A stretch of 41,970 nt of DNA, from NCBI RefSeq assembly GCF_000284415.1, contig NC_017059.1, forward strand, positions 3,574,836 through 3,616,805. The letters run 5' to 3'. A model generated the notes under the pieces. The model was not told the origin of the DNA and made no database searches. It was given only the letters and a program-made list of their open reading frames with translations. Origin of the DNA: Pararhodospirillum photometricum DSM 122. GTDB lineage: Bacteria; Pseudomonadota; Alphaproteobacteria; Rhodospirillales; Rhodospirillaceae. Position numbers and translations under genes: made by a program. Position 1 is the stretch's first letter; each line of letters starts with the position of its first letter. Below are positions 16,530-25,720 of this stretch, in pieces.

Positions 16530-17600
16530 TCACGTCCTCATTTCGTCGTGCGACAGCCGCTCCACCTGGGCCAGAGCCGCCAGCAGGACCCGGGCATCGG
16601 TCCCGGGGCGGAACGCCTCCTCGCTTAACACCCGGCGCCAGCCCCGCGCCCCAGGCACGCCATGGAACAGGCCCAGCACATGGCGGGTCAGGCGGGTGAT
16701 AGGCTCGCCGCGCGCCACCAGGGCCTCGCCGTAAGGGATCAGGGCCCGCACGATTGCCGCACGGTCGGGGACCGGGGTTTCGGCGCCAAACACCCGTTGG
16801 TCAGCTTCCGCCAGAATATAGGGCGTTTCATAGGCTGCCCGCCCGATCATCACGCCATCGACCGGGGGCAGGCCCTCGGGCGTCTGGCCCTCGGTCAGGG
16901 CCGCCAGGGCCGCGTCCAGGCTGGTGATGCCGCCATTCAAGACGATCGTCAGGTCGGGGAAGTCGGCCTTCAGCCGGTGGACCACGTCATGGCGCAACGG
17001 TGGGACCGTACGGTTTTCCTTGGGGCTCAGGCCATGCAGCCAAGCCTTACGGGCGTGGACGATGAACGTCGTGGTTCCCGAGCGCCGCACGTGGTCCACA
17101 AAGCGGGTCAGGTGGTCGTAGGTATCAAGGTCGTCAATGCCGATGCGGTGTTTGATGGTCACCGGCAGGCCCGGCACCGCCTCGGCCAAGGCGCTCAGGC
17201 ACTCGGCGACCAGAGCAGGCTCGGCCATCAGGCATGCCCCAAAGCGGCCCTTGCTCACCCGGTCCGACGGACAGCCCACATTGAGATTAATCTCGCAAAA
17301 GCCCCAGGGCCGGGCCAGCCGGGCCGCATGCGCCAGATCCTCGGGGTCGCTGCCCCCCAGTTGCAGGGCCAGCGGGGCTTCCTCGGGATCGTGCCCCAGG
17401 AGCCGCTCGGGATCACCGTGGCGCAGGGCTTGGGAGGTGACCATTTCAGTATATAATAAAGTATGGCGGCTGATCTGGCGCAAGAACCAGCGATCATGAC
17501 GGTCGGTCCAGTCCATCATGGGCGCCACGCAAAGGCGGTGGGGCGTGGAGGGCAACACGGTCTTCCTGGGGTTAACGGGAGAGAGGCGTGATGGTGTCAT
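16530..17600 (-). CDS. dusA: tRNA-dihydrouridine(20/20a) synthase
   Basis: This FMN enzyme reduces uridine to dihydrouridine in the tRNA D-loop. The 356-residue protein shows the Dus barrel from CVAPMMDWTDRHDR (about 24-37), then EINLNVGCPSDRVSKGRFGA with the catalytic Cys (about 110), TIKHRIGID, HARKAWLHGLSPKENR and NGGITSLD. The PKENR and HGLSP segments mark the DusA subgroup. It is divergent from the chemoreceptor gene at 17833 and upstream of the RNA methyltransferase, so two RNA-modifying enzymes sit together. Confidence 0.95.
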   Translation of the reverse strand: MTPSRLSPVNPRKTVLPSTPHRLCVAPMMDWTDRHDRWFLRQISRHTLLYTEMVTSQALRHGDPERLLGHDPEEAPLALQLGGSDPEDLAHAARLARPWGFCEINLNVGCPSDRVSKGRFGACLMAEPALVAECLSALAEAVPGLPVTIKHRIGIDDLDTYDHLTRFVDHVRRSGTTTFIVHARKAWLHGLSPKENRTVPPLRHDVVHRLKADFPDLTIVLNGGITSLDAALAALTEGQTPEGLPPVDGVMIGRAAYETPYILAEADQRVFGAETPVPDRAAIVRALIPYGEALVARGEPITRLTRHVLGLFHGVPGARGWRRVLSEEAFRPGTDARVLLAALAQVERLSHDEMRT

Positions 17601-17832
17601 GGGGCGCAGGGGCTTGTCACGGCGGGAAACCTGGAAGGGATGAGGCGATGTGGTTGTTGATAGTGAAAATCATCCCCCTGTAAAGCGGCCCCCCGGTTCC
17701 CCATCGTTGATGGTTTATGGGGGGAAACTTCCTCGAAAAAGTTGATTATAAGAATGAAAAACTCTCCCTTGATGCGAGAGAGATCAGTCTTTATTATCAT
17801 TTTATGAAAAAGGTAAGGCAAGGAACAGGTGG
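17601..17832. promoter_or_regulatory. divergent control region, dusA and chemoreceptor
   Basis: This 232-base gap is AT-rich in 17640-17820. It must hold promoters in both directions, but I could not fix convincing -35/-10 pairs. AAGGAACAGGTGG precedes the chemoreceptor ATG. A short inverted repeat CTCTC...GAGAG lies at about 17763-17781. Confidence 0.4.
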
Positions 17833-19251
17833 ATGATGGGGCAGGGAAGCCTTTTATCATTGTTTCGCTCTAAAGGGGATCAATCAACTCTGGGGTTTGA
17901 CCCCTCCCCGGATCCCCTTCAGGCAGAGCATGCCCTGGCCCGCCAGCAGATACAGGTGATGATTGATGGCCGGTATGTTGATGTGCACGGAGGAAGCCTG
18001 GAACTGACGCGCGAGATTGCCCTGCTCTCGGACAAACTGTGCAGCGCTCTTGAAGCCCACCTGGAACGATCGGTTCTCCTTTCCATTAACGTCAACTCAA
18101 CGGTGATCGCCGCCGCCGGGGCCAAGAAAGGACTGGTGGGGACCTTGGAGCGGGTTCAGGCCATGGCGGCCGCCTCCGAGGAAATGTCCTCGGCCATCGA
18201 AGGAATTGCCGAAGCCACCACCACCACCGCTGTCGAAGCCCAAGGCGTGTTCGATCTGGCCCGCGACAGCCGCCGGGACTCCGACCGGGCCATTCAGGCG
18301 ATGGACGCCATTTCCTCGGCCGTGCGCGACGCCTCCGACAAGGTCGGCGCCATGGCCGAGGCGTCGGCGCAGATCGATAGCATGGTCACCCTGATCAACG
18401 ATATTGCCAGCCAGACCAACCTGCTGGCCCTTAACGCCACCATCGAGGCGGCCCGGGCCGGGGAGGCGGGCAAGGGCTTTGCCGTGGTCGCCTCGGAAGT
18501 CAAGAATCTGGCCAATCAGACCTCGCGGGCGACCGAGGATATTCGTCGGCGTGTTGAGGCCCTGCGGGAAGAAACCCATAAGATCCGCACCTCCATGGCC
18601 GCGGGCTCCGAGGCGGTCCTTCAAGGGGCCGGGGTGATTACCGCCACCATTCGCTCCCTTCACGACATCGAACACCGGGCCGAGGCGGTCAGCCACGGGG
18701 TTGGCGAGGTGCTCGATCTCTTGGGGCAGCAACGCTCCGCGTCCGGCGAAATCGCCGAGGGAGTCACGTCCATTGTTGCGCTCGCGCACGAAAATGTAGA
18801 CGAAATAGAGAATATCCTTAAAGCCATTGATCGCTTGGAAAAATTGACAGAGGAGCAGATCGAGGTTCTCGCCAGGACGCCGTTCCCCGCCCGCGACCTC
18901 CTGCGCGCCAAGGCCGACCATATGATTTGGCGCAAGCACTTGGCCGACATGCTGGTCGGGCGCGTCACCCTGAACCCCCGCGAGTTGTCCGATCATACCA
19001 CCTGCCGCCTGGGTCACTGGTACGCCGCCGCGCCCGAGGCCCTCAAACGCACCCAGGCCTTCCGCGATCTCCTGGAACCCCACCGGCAAGTGCACGCCCT
19101 CGGTATTCAGGCCGTCGAAGCCTGGACTCGCCAAGACTACGCAAGCGCCGTTGCCCTCGTCCGACAGGTCGATGGCCCTTCCCAAAAAGTCCAGGACCTG
19201 CTGGATGCCCTCATCCGCCAAGTGCGCGACGAAGCCGCCGGCCGGCGCTGA
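17833..19251 (+). CDS. soluble methyl-accepting chemotaxis protein with C-terminal CZB domain
   Basis: This 472-residue chemoreceptor has no membrane segment. After a ~90-residue helical N-terminus, the signalling hairpin carries the highly conserved tip [21 protein letters not shown] (about 194-214) and [13 protein letters not shown]. Residues from about 355 form a chemoreceptor zinc-binding (CZB) domain: [13 protein letters not shown], the [10 protein letters not shown] box and PHRQVHALG, giving the His/Cys zinc ligands. CZB proteins sense zinc or hypochlorite-type oxidants and act on CheA in the cytoplasm. MMGQ offers two ATGs; 17833 or 17836 are equivalent. Confidence 0.9.
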   Translation: MMGQGSLLSLFRSKGDQSTLGFDPSPDPLQAEHALARQQIQVMIDGRYVDVHGGSLELTREIALLSDKLCSALEAHLERSVLLSINVNSTVIAAAGAKKGLVGTLERVQAMAAASEEMSSAIEGIAEATTTTAVEAQGVFDLARDSRRDSDRAIQAMDAISSAVRDASDKVGAMAEASAQIDSMVTLINDIASQTNLLALNATIEAARAGEAGKGFAVVASEVKNLANQTSRATEDIRRRVEALREETHKIRTSMAAGSEAVLQGAGVITATIRSLHDIEHRAEAVSHGVGEVLDLLGQQRSASGEIAEGVTSIVALAHENVDEIENILKAIDRLEKLTEEQIEVLARTPFPARDLLRAKADHMIWRKHLADMLVGRVTLNPRELSDHTTCRLGHWYAAAPEALKRTQAFRDLLEPHRQVHALGIQAVEAWTRQDYASAVALVRQVDGPSQKVQDLLDALIRQVRDEAAGRR

Positions 19252-19260
19252 CGGTTGGGG

Positions 19261-19323
19261 CTTGATGGGGGGGTACCGCCCCGGGCCCCGCCAGGGGCGG
19301 CAGCCCCGCGTTCCCCCATCAAG
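19261..19323. repeat. long GC-rich stem-loop after chemoreceptor gene
   Basis: CTTGATGGGGG (19261-19271) pairs with CCCCCATCAAG (19313-19323). The loop is itself GC-rich and self-complementary (CCGCCCC...GGGGCGG). Related sequence (GCGGGGCTGC-N-GCCCC) is at 11459-11510 and, inverted and more diverged, at 11535-11580, so this is a second dispersed hairpin type. It may also end the upstream transcript. Confidence 0.65.
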
Positions 19324-19490
19324 TCCCCAACCGCTCAAGACAGGCTCTTGCGTATCCTGGGGAGCTTGGGCAACGATTGTGCGGCGCGGAGGCTTTTTTG
19401 ATAACGCTTTGATTGTTTGTGTATTTTTCTTGCAGCCCGGCGTCGAGGCGCTCACCTTTGGGGCAGGAATGACGCTGCCCGGAGGTCACC

Positions 19491-20132
19491 ATGAGCCACA
19501 CCATCAAGCCCTTGCTGGAAATGTGGAGCCGCGACCCGGCCCGTCATGCGCCCCTTGAGGATGCGCAGGGGCTGGCCGCCGGATGTTTGATCTCGGCGTT
19601 GGGGCTGTCGTTTTTGGCCAGTGTCGGGCTATTGACGGGGGGGATCGCAGGCCTTGCCTTCTTGTTGCATTATGCGACGGGGCTTCCCTTTGGGGTGTTG
19701 TTCTTTTCTCTGAACCTGCCGTTTGCCTACTTGGCGTACCGTCGCCTGGGGCCGGCGTTTTGCGGCAAGAGTTTTCTGGCCATCGCCGTGACCTCGGTCC
19801 TGACCGACCTTCAGCCCCACCTGTTGACCATCTCCTGGATCCATCCGGCCTGGGCCAGTGTTTTGGGCGGGCTTCTTTTGGGGTTTGGCCTGTTGGCGCT
19901 TTATCGCCACCGGGCCAGCCTGGGGGGGATTGGCATTCTTGCGGTCTATCTGCAAGAACGGTTGGGCTGGCGGGCCGGATTGGTTCAACTGGCGTTTGAC
20001 CTTTCCATCCTGGCCTTGGCGTTCCTGGTCGCCGCTCCGGCCATCGTCTTCTACTCGGCGGTGGGAGCGTTGGTTTTGAATTTGTTTGTGGCCATCAACC
20101 ACCGCGCCGATCGCTACATCGCCCGGCGCTGA
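19491..20132 (+). CDS. YitT family membrane protein
   Basis: This 213-residue integral membrane protein has about five or six hydrophobic segments (starting near residues 30, 50, 70, 95, 120 and 170). The TGGIAGLAFLLHYATGLPFG motif (about 49-68) and LGGIGILAVYLQERLG (about 144-159) are characteristic of the YitT/YczE group, where a repeated 'TGG...GLA' element recurs. The transported substrate is unknown. CGGAGG precedes the ATG. The AarF-like kinase gene begins about 100 bases later on the same strand. Confidence 0.85.
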   Translation: MSHTIKPLLEMWSRDPARHAPLEDAQGLAAGCLISALGLSFLASVGLLTGGIAGLAFLLHYATGLPFGVLFFSLNLPFAYLAYRRLGPAFCGKSFLAIAVTSVLTDLQPHLLTISWIHPAWASVLGGLLLGFGLLALYRHRASLGGIGILAVYLQERLGWRAGLVQLAFDLSILALAFLVAAPAIVFYSAVGALVLNLFVAINHRADRYIARR

Positions 20133-20230
20133 TTGGTTTGCGGGAGCCGCTTGTGTGCCTATGTCACAAGGGATGGCGCGTGCGAGAGCTATGCTCGGGC
20201 CGTGCCCCTTGCAGACAAAGGACCCCCACC

Positions 20231-21554
20231 ATGACTCAGTCTTCCTCTTCCTCCCGTCCCCTGGCCGTGCCCCGGGGGCCGCTGGTGCGCATGGCTCGCT
20301 TTGGGGGGCTGGCCGCGACTCTGGCGGGCAGTGTGGCCGTGAACGGGGCGCGGCAGATCGCCCAGGGCAAGCGCCCCAAGGCGAGCGATCTGCTGCTGAC
20401 GCCGGCCAACGCCCGCAAGGTGGCGGATCAGTTGGCGCACCTGCGCGGCGCGGCCATGAAGGTGGGGCAACTGCTCTCCATGGATGCGGGGGATGTGCTG
20501 CCCCCGGAGCTGGCCGAGATCATGGGGCGGCTGCGGGCCGACGCTCACTTCATGCCAAGCGGCCAGTTGCGCCGGATGTTGAAACAAAACTGGGGGGCGG
20601 GTTGGCTTGATCGCTTCGAGACCTTCCCCTTGCAGCCGATCGCGGCCGCGTCCATTGGTCAGGTGCACCGCGCCCGCACGGTGGACGGGCGTGATCTGGC
20701 GATCAAGGTGCAGTATCCCGGTGTGCGGCGCAGCATTGACAGCGATGTGGCCAATGTCGCTGCCTTGATGCGGTTTTCAGGCGCGGTGCCCAAGGAACTG
20801 GACGTGGCTCCCTTGCTGGAGGAGGCCAAGCGTCAGTTGCATGAGGAAGCAGACTACGAGCGCGAGGCCCGCTATCTCGTGCGCTTTGCCGAGTTGTTGC
20901 GCGAGAGCCCCGACTTTGTGGTGCCGGCCTTCGCCTCCGATCTTAGCACCCATGAAGTTCTGGCTATGGAGTTTGTCGAGGGGGGTGCCGATCGAGACCT
21001 TGGTGCAAGCCCCGCAGGCGACCCGTGACCGCGTCATGACCGTGCTGATTGGGTTGCTGTTTCGCGAATTGTTCGAGTTTCAGCTCATGCAAACCGACCC
21101 CAACTTTGCCAACTACCGCTATCAACCGACCACGGGGCGGGTTGTGCTGCTGGACTTCGGGGCGACACGGGAATTCAGTCCCCTGATGGCGGACCAGTTC
21201 CGCCGGCTGATGCATGCCGGGTTTGCGGGGGGGCGTGAGGCGATGCGCGCCAGCCTTCTCGATATCGGCTTTTTTGCCGAGGACACTGCCGTGCATCACC
21301 AGCGCCTGATGCTGGAGATGGTCGAGATGTCTTTTGAGCCCCTGAAGCGCCCCGGTGCGTTCGATTTTGCCGATAATGATCTGGCGCTTCGCATGCGCGA
21401 CGCCGGTCATGCCCTGGGGGCCGATCGGGATTTCTGGCACATTCCGCCCATGGATACCCTTTTTATGCAGCGCAAGTTCGCGGGGGTCTACATGCTGGCG
21501 ACACGACTTAAGGCTAGGGTTGATTTGCGAGCTGTTCTTGATTCTTGTTTGTGA
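20231..21554 (+). CDS. AarF/UbiB-like (ABC1) atypical kinase, frameshifted
   Basis: This family supports ubiquinone biosynthesis or lipid handling. The first frame starts at ATG 20231 (AAAGGA upstream) and shows the KxGQ motif in AAMKVGQLLSMD, the Ala-rich loop IAAASIGQVHRA and the IKVQYPGV lysine. It then shifts at the G run 20980-20985. With five G instead of six, EFVEG continues directly as VPIETLVQ in the next frame, which carries QTDPNFANYRY and the catalytic LLDFGATRE. The rejoined protein is about 440 residues and otherwise intact. I think the shift is a base-calling error; a real mutation is the alternative. Confidence 0.85.
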
Positions 21555-21925
21555 CATCCCCAAGAGGCACCCGTGTAGCGGGTGCATAAGGGAAGCGGCC
21601 CAGCCTGTGCCAGAGGGGGGGGAGAGGGCAAAAAAAGGTAAAGGGAAATGTTTGACGCGAGTAATCGTGGCAACAGCTTACCTCGAAGTGTCGAGCAGGT
21701 CCCGTAATGCCAGTCCTGGTCAACAAGAAAGGGCCCAAATTCCTTTCGGGGACGTTTACGGGATGGAGGAGGCGGTGTTAGGGTGTTGTTTGGCACTACC
21801 CTCTCGCCGATTAACCTTCCCGTCAAACCCTCACCACCCATCGAGCTGCGGGGAGAAGGGGAGTCGGTAGGCGCAACTTGCCCCTTCCGTCCGGCCCTTT
21901 TCTCCCCGTGCGTCGGAGACGAAGA
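21555..21925. other. intergenic region before the Cache chemoreceptor
   Basis: I see no gene here. AT-richer segments alternate with GC-rich ones. CGGAGACGAAG just before 21926 supplies the ribosome-binding site of the next gene. No promoter could be placed with confidence. Confidence 0.5.
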
Positions 21926-23611
21926 ATGTTGAACCATTTGAGTGTGGGGCGAAAGCTCGGAATACTCGTTGGCCTGGGATTGATATCAACAGCTCTTATC
22001 TCGGTGGTCATGCTGTATGTGGTGCGTGACCAGATGTTGAGCGATCGCTTTTTAAAGTTAAGAGCTGTTGTTGAGATCTCCAAAAACCTAGCACAATCCT
22101 ATGAAGATAGGGTTGTGGCTGGAGAATTCTCGCGGGAAGAGGCCCAAAACCGCTATCGCGAGGCGATGAACAAGCTTTGGTTCGACGATGGTCAAAGCTA
22201 CGTCTCCACCGCGACCATGGACGGCACCCTGATGATCAACCCGGCCAATCCCAACTTGGTCGGGCGTAACTTGATGGGGCTGAAGGATGCGACGGGGCGG
22301 CTGATTATTGCTGATCAAGTCGAGTTGATGCGCAAGCAAAAAGAAGCAACCTATCGGTTTAAGTTTCAAAAACCGGGGGGCGGCGAGCCTCTTCCCAAAA
22401 TAAATTATCTGATGCGCTTCGATCCCTGGAACATGTTCATCGCGTCTAGCGTCTACATCGAGGATGTAGACCGTCTCTTCTGGCGAACCACCTTGGGAAT
22501 CATCGCTTTTGTCGTTGTTCTCCAGGCCGGGGTCGTGGCCGTGGTGACGGCCATCGCCCGCAACATTCGCAGCCCCATCAACACCATCGACACCCGCATG
22601 CGGCAAATGGCGGCGGGCGATCTTTCCGTGGTCATTGACGTGCCCGAGCGGCGCGACGAAATCGGCCGCATGGCCGATACGTTGCGCTCGTTCCAGCAAG
22701 AGCTGCAAAACGGCGAGGCGTTACGCGCCAGAACGGCCGAGGAGCAACAGCGCCGGCTCGAACGGGCCCTGGAGGTCGAAAAACGGATCGAGGCTTTCGA
22801 GGCGACCATTCGCGACGTTTCGGGCCAAGTCGGCAGCGCCGCCAAGGAACTCGAAGTCACCTCCAAAAATATGACCGGGCACTCCAGCCGGACCTCCTCC
22901 CAGTCCGGGGAAGCCGCCCAGGTCGCCCAGGTGGCCATGGAAAGCATCAATGCCGTGGCCGGCGCGGGCTCCCAACTCACCGCCTCGATCGAGCAGATCG
23001 GCCATCACATGCAGCAGTCCAAGGGCATGATCGAGCAGGCCGTGCGCGAAACCAGCAACAGCCACGAGCAGATTCAGGCCCTGGCCGCCGCCGCCGATCG
23101 CATTGGCGCCGTGGTCAAGCTGATCTCTGACATTGCCTCCCAGACCAATCTTCTCGCCCTCAACGCCACCATCGAGGCCGCCCGCGCCGGTGAGGCCGGA
23201 AAGGGCTTCTCGGTGGTCGCGAACGAAGTCAAAACCCTGGCCAACCAGACCGGCAAAGCCACCGACGAAATTACCGCGCAAGTGCAGGCGATCCAGGAGG
23301 CCACCCGAACCTCGGCCCAGTCCATCGAGGGCGTGGTGGAGACCATGCGCCGGATCGATACCCTGAGCCACGATATCGCCCAGTCCGTCATCGGCCAGCG
23401 GGAGGCCACCCAGGATATCGCCCGGCGTTCCCAGGATGTCGCCCAGCGCACCACCTCGCTGTCGGGCATCATCGACGACGTGGCCGAGGCCGCCAAAGAT
23501 CTCTCGGTGTCCTCGGATACCGTGTTGAATGCGGCTCAAAATCTCCAGCGCAACGGCGATGTGCTCAATGCCGAGGTGCATGCCTTCCTCAACCACGTGC
23601 GAGGGACGTGA
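21926..23611 (+). CDS. methyl-accepting chemotaxis protein with sCache_2 sensor and HAMP
   Basis: The start is ATG 21926 with GGAG eight bases upstream; the frame open to 21878 is not needed. The 561-residue protein has a first membrane helix (about 9-32), a periplasmic single-Cache domain ([30 protein letters not shown], then [20 protein letters not shown]), a second helix (about 190-215), HAMP ([19 protein letters not shown]) and a signalling domain with [20 protein letters not shown]. sCache_2 receptors commonly bind small carboxylates. It feeds CheA-CheY; no che genes are in the window. Confidence 0.93.
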   Translation: MLNHLSVGRKLGILVGLGLISTALISVVMLYVVRDQMLSDRFLKLRAVVEISKNLAQSYEDRVVAGEFSREEAQNRYREAMNKLWFDDGQSYVSTATMDGTLMINPANPNLVGRNLMGLKDATGRLIIADQVELMRKQKEATYRFKFQKPGGGEPLPKINYLMRFDPWNMFIASSVYIEDVDRLFWRTTLGIIAFVVVLQAGVVAVVTAIARNIRSPINTIDTRMRQMAAGDLSVVIDVPERRDEIGRMADTLRSFQQELQNGEALRARTAEEQQRRLERALEVEKRIEAFEATIRDVSGQVGSAAKELEVTSKNMTGHSSRTSSQSGEAAQVAQVAMESINAVAGAGSQLTASIEQIGHHMQQSKGMIEQAVRETSNSHEQIQALAAAADRIGAVVKLISDIASQTNLLALNATIEAARAGEAGKGFSVVANEVKTLANQTGKATDEITAQVQAIQEATRTSAQSIEGVVETMRRIDTLSHDIAQSVIGQREATQDIARRSQDVAQRTTSLSGIIDDVAEAAKDLSVSSDTVLNAAQNLQRNGDVLNAEVHAFLNHVRGT

Positions 23612-23633
23612 TCGGCGGCGAAAGAAGGGGAGA

Positions 23634-23668
23634 CGACTGGGGAGGCGCGGCCTCCCCAGACCCCTCGG
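23634..23668 (-). repeat. dispersed palindromic repeat, copy 4
   Basis: CTGGGGAGGC (23637-23646), loop GCG, GCCTCCCCAG (23650-23659), then ACCCCTCGG. It lies 25 bases after the chemoreceptor stop, in reverse orientation to copies 1 and 3. Confidence 0.88.
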
Positions 23669-23870
23669 TGCCTGGTTGTGCGGGCAAGGCGATGTCCCAG
23701 CGGCATTCACCCGAGTGTCCGGGGATGAGACGCGAAACGATAAAAATACAAATCTGGTAAGGGAAAAACGTTTCCTCCAAGATCGTCGGCATGCCCTTCG
23801 AAGGACTCCCCAGCAGGGGATGCCCTCTTTGGTGCAAGAACCCCCGTCAAACGAGCAGGAGGTCTGCCCC

Positions 23871-25148
23871 ATGGATGTCGATTTCGATACTAAAAACCTG
23901 ACGCTACGCGACTATACAACCTGGAAGGAGCGGGCCGACGCCGCCCGCATTGCCTTCGTTCCCTTCGGGGGAGGGCCGTATTACGGCTATGAGGTGGGGG
24001 TGATCGACGCCATGGATGAACTGGGCATTGTTCCCGATGCCTTGTTACCGGGCTGCGTCGGCAATTTCGTCGGTCTGTTCTATCTCATGGCGTTGGTCGA
24101 GGGGGGCGCCCCCACCGCCTATATCGACCAATTCTCCAAAGTGGGTCTTATGCGGGAGAAGGACTACCGCAAGGCCCCCATCCCGCCATTGTTTCCTATG
24201 CGGGTTGCCGCCTGGATGCGCGGCTTTGCCAGCTATTACATGAGCCCGCAGGCCTATCAGGATCTCTTTGCCCCCGAGTTGTTCCCGGATGTTGTCAAAT
24301 CGGGGATGGACTATCTCCTGAACCCTACCGAGCGGAATCTGGGAATCTTCACCCGCAATTTTTCAGTGTGGCATCCCCTGATCCGCTTTGGCCTGGGTGG
24401 CTACTATTTTGCTCCCATCGGTCCCTTTGGCGAACTCTACGACCCCCAGAACCCGGAGGGGTGGATCGCGCCGGCCATTCAGTGGGGCAATGTGTATAAT
24501 GACAAGGCGCCCATCTATATCATGAGCCTGCTAGAGGTGGGGAAGCCAACGGTGGTTCAGGCCACCAACTGCATCAACCATCCGGCGTTTGCCCCCTTGG
24601 ATGGCCGGCGGCTGGCGTCGGGCAGCAATCTGCCCTGGTTGATCGCCGAGACAAATATCAATGGCACTTGGTATCGCGAAAGCGCCGTGCGCGATGTGGC
24701 GACCCTGACGCCGGCGGCCCTGGATTCTTTGCCGTCTCTCGACGTCATGATCTGTGTCCAGATCATGGACAGCAACGATACGGGGACGCTGACCCTCAAC
24801 AACGGCAACCACAACAATTATGCCCTTCAAGTGACCGAGATGATCGCCACCATCGGCGATGACGACATCGAACAGGCCAAGACCCACCTCGTCCAGCAAG
24901 GGCGGGATGTGGAGTGGATCGTGATCGAGGCCCAGTCCGATGCCGAGCCCTTCTGGACTGTGGAGAACATGGAGCGCTGCCGGCGGGAGGGCTACGAGAT
25001 AGCCATGGCGCAGTTTCTGGCCAGCCCCAAACTGCGGGGGCGCCTCAAACCGCGTTCCCGGCGCAACGCCCCCGTGTCGGTGCCCCAGCCACGCCATGTC
25101 AGTGTGTTGCATCAGGCGCATCTCGACGCGGGCCGCGGCGGCGCTTGA
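23871..25148 (+). CDS. patatin-like fold protein lacking the catalytic serine, paralog 1
   Basis: The start is ATG 23871 with AGGAGG upstream; the longer frame crosses a repeat. The 425-residue protein resembles patatin-type acyl hydrolases: GGGPYYGYEVGVIDAMDELGI (about 32-52) fits the oxyanion loop and following helix. The nucleophile elbow reads PGCVGNF where active enzymes have G-x-S-x-G, so Ser is replaced by Val. The segment aligned with the second catalytic motif (D-G-G/A) reads YRESAVRD. The fold is probably kept but lipase activity is doubtful. There is no signal peptide. A close paralog follows at 25721. Confidence 0.65.
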   Translation: MDVDFDTKNLTLRDYTTWKERADAARIAFVPFGGGPYYGYEVGVIDAMDELGIVPDALLPGCVGNFVGLFYLMALVEGGAPTAYIDQFSKVGLMREKDYRKAPIPPLFPMRVAAWMRGFASYYMSPQAYQDLFAPELFPDVVKSGMDYLLNPTERNLGIFTRNFSVWHPLIRFGLGGYYFAPIGPFGELYDPQNPEGWIAPAIQWGNVYNDKAPIYIMSLLEVGKPTVVQATNCINHPAFAPLDGRRLASGSNLPWLIAETNINGTWYRESAVRDVATLTPAALDSLPSLDVMICVQIMDSNDTGTLTLNNGNHNNYALQVTEMIATIGDDDIEQAKTHLVQQGRDVEWIVIEAQSDAEPFWTVENMERCRREGYEIAMAQFLASPKLRGRLKPRSRRNAPVSVPQPRHVSVLHQAHLDAGRGGA

Positions 25149-25189
25149 GGCCGCTTCCCGGGCTTGCCTCGGACTCGAGAGCAACGAGA

Positions 25190-25219
25190 AGGCTGGGGAG
25201 GTCAAGCCTCCCCAGACCC
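25190..25219 (-). repeat. dispersed palindromic repeat, copy 5
   Basis: CTGGGGAGG (25193-25201) and CCTCCCCAG (25207-25215) form a 9-bp stem with a 5-base loop, followed by ACCC. It lies about 45 bases after the paralog 1 stop. Confidence 0.8.
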
Positions 25220-25392
25220 TTTGGCGGTGGCGCGGAGCGCCATGTCGGTTCCCGGGGGCTGCGATGTGCCATGCCCGGGAATCTTTCTTGAATAGCGAGA
25301 AAAACAAAAGGGAATTGCCATTTCCCCGGGTGTTAACCGGTCGGGCAGGGGAGGGGGTGATGAACTGAGGGAAGAAGTGTCTTCAGAGTTCT

Positions 25393-25429
25393 CCCGACAC
25401 TTGGTCTCAAGACCAGCCCGTGGTCGGGC
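25393..25429 (+). promoter_or_regulatory. mutually exclusive hairpins in the paralog 2 leader
   Basis: CCCGAC (25393-25398) can pair with GTCGGG (25423-25428), enclosing TGGTC-TCAA-GACCA (25402-25415). Alternatively GCCCG (25416-25420) pairs with CGGGC (25425-25429). The outer stem and the second hairpin share bases and cannot coexist. It matches no riboswitch class I recognise. Confidence 0.35.
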
Positions 25430-25720
25430 GAGGTGATCCTTATTCTTGGAGAAGAGGTCCTGCAAGAAGAGCCGCTTTAGCAGACCTGTCATCTTAGAAA
25501 AGAAAAAATGTAATGAAATATTTTGCATAGAATTGTACTACGAAAAAGAGTGTCGATCTTAAGAAAAAGCTGGAAAGCGAGAGGGAAGTGGGGCACACTC
25601 CCGTTAATGCCCGTTATGGATGATCTTTGATAAAAATGCGCGGAATGATCAATTTAGCGCGATTTTGAAGAAAGATCTTGACCAGCGGTGCGCCTGCCGA
25701 ATCCCACAGGAGTCTGTCCC

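Larger units (their letters stand above)
25149..25720. promoter_or_regulatory. AT-rich leader between the two patatin-like paralogs
   Basis: This 572-base stretch holds no gene I can support. It contains repeat copy 5, a set of competing hairpins (25393-25429), a further imperfect hairpin at about 25455-25480 (AGGTCCTGC with GCAGACCT) and, from 25490 to 25700, unusually AT-rich sequence likely to contain the promoter of paralog 2. GGAGTCTGTCCC precedes its ATG. Confidence 0.5.

Noticed and set aside
16378..16533. 52-residue N-terminal extension of the RNA methyltransferase
   Set aside because: It is translation of two repeat copies; ATG 16377 has a good ribosome-binding site and begins where the family begins.
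18097..19455. 452-residue minus-strand ORF opposite the chemoreceptor
   Set aside because: Gly-rich shadow of the chemoreceptor signalling domain with no recognisable motif.
23529..23870. extension of patatin-like paralog 1 upstream of 23871
   Set aside because: It passes through the end of the chemoreceptor gene and a repeat; the paralog starts at the matching MDVDFDTK with its own Shine-Dalgarno.
25630..25655. FNR box (TTGAT...ATCAA) upstream of paralog 2
   Set aside because: The half-sites are 16 bases apart instead of 4, so this is not an FNR-type site.
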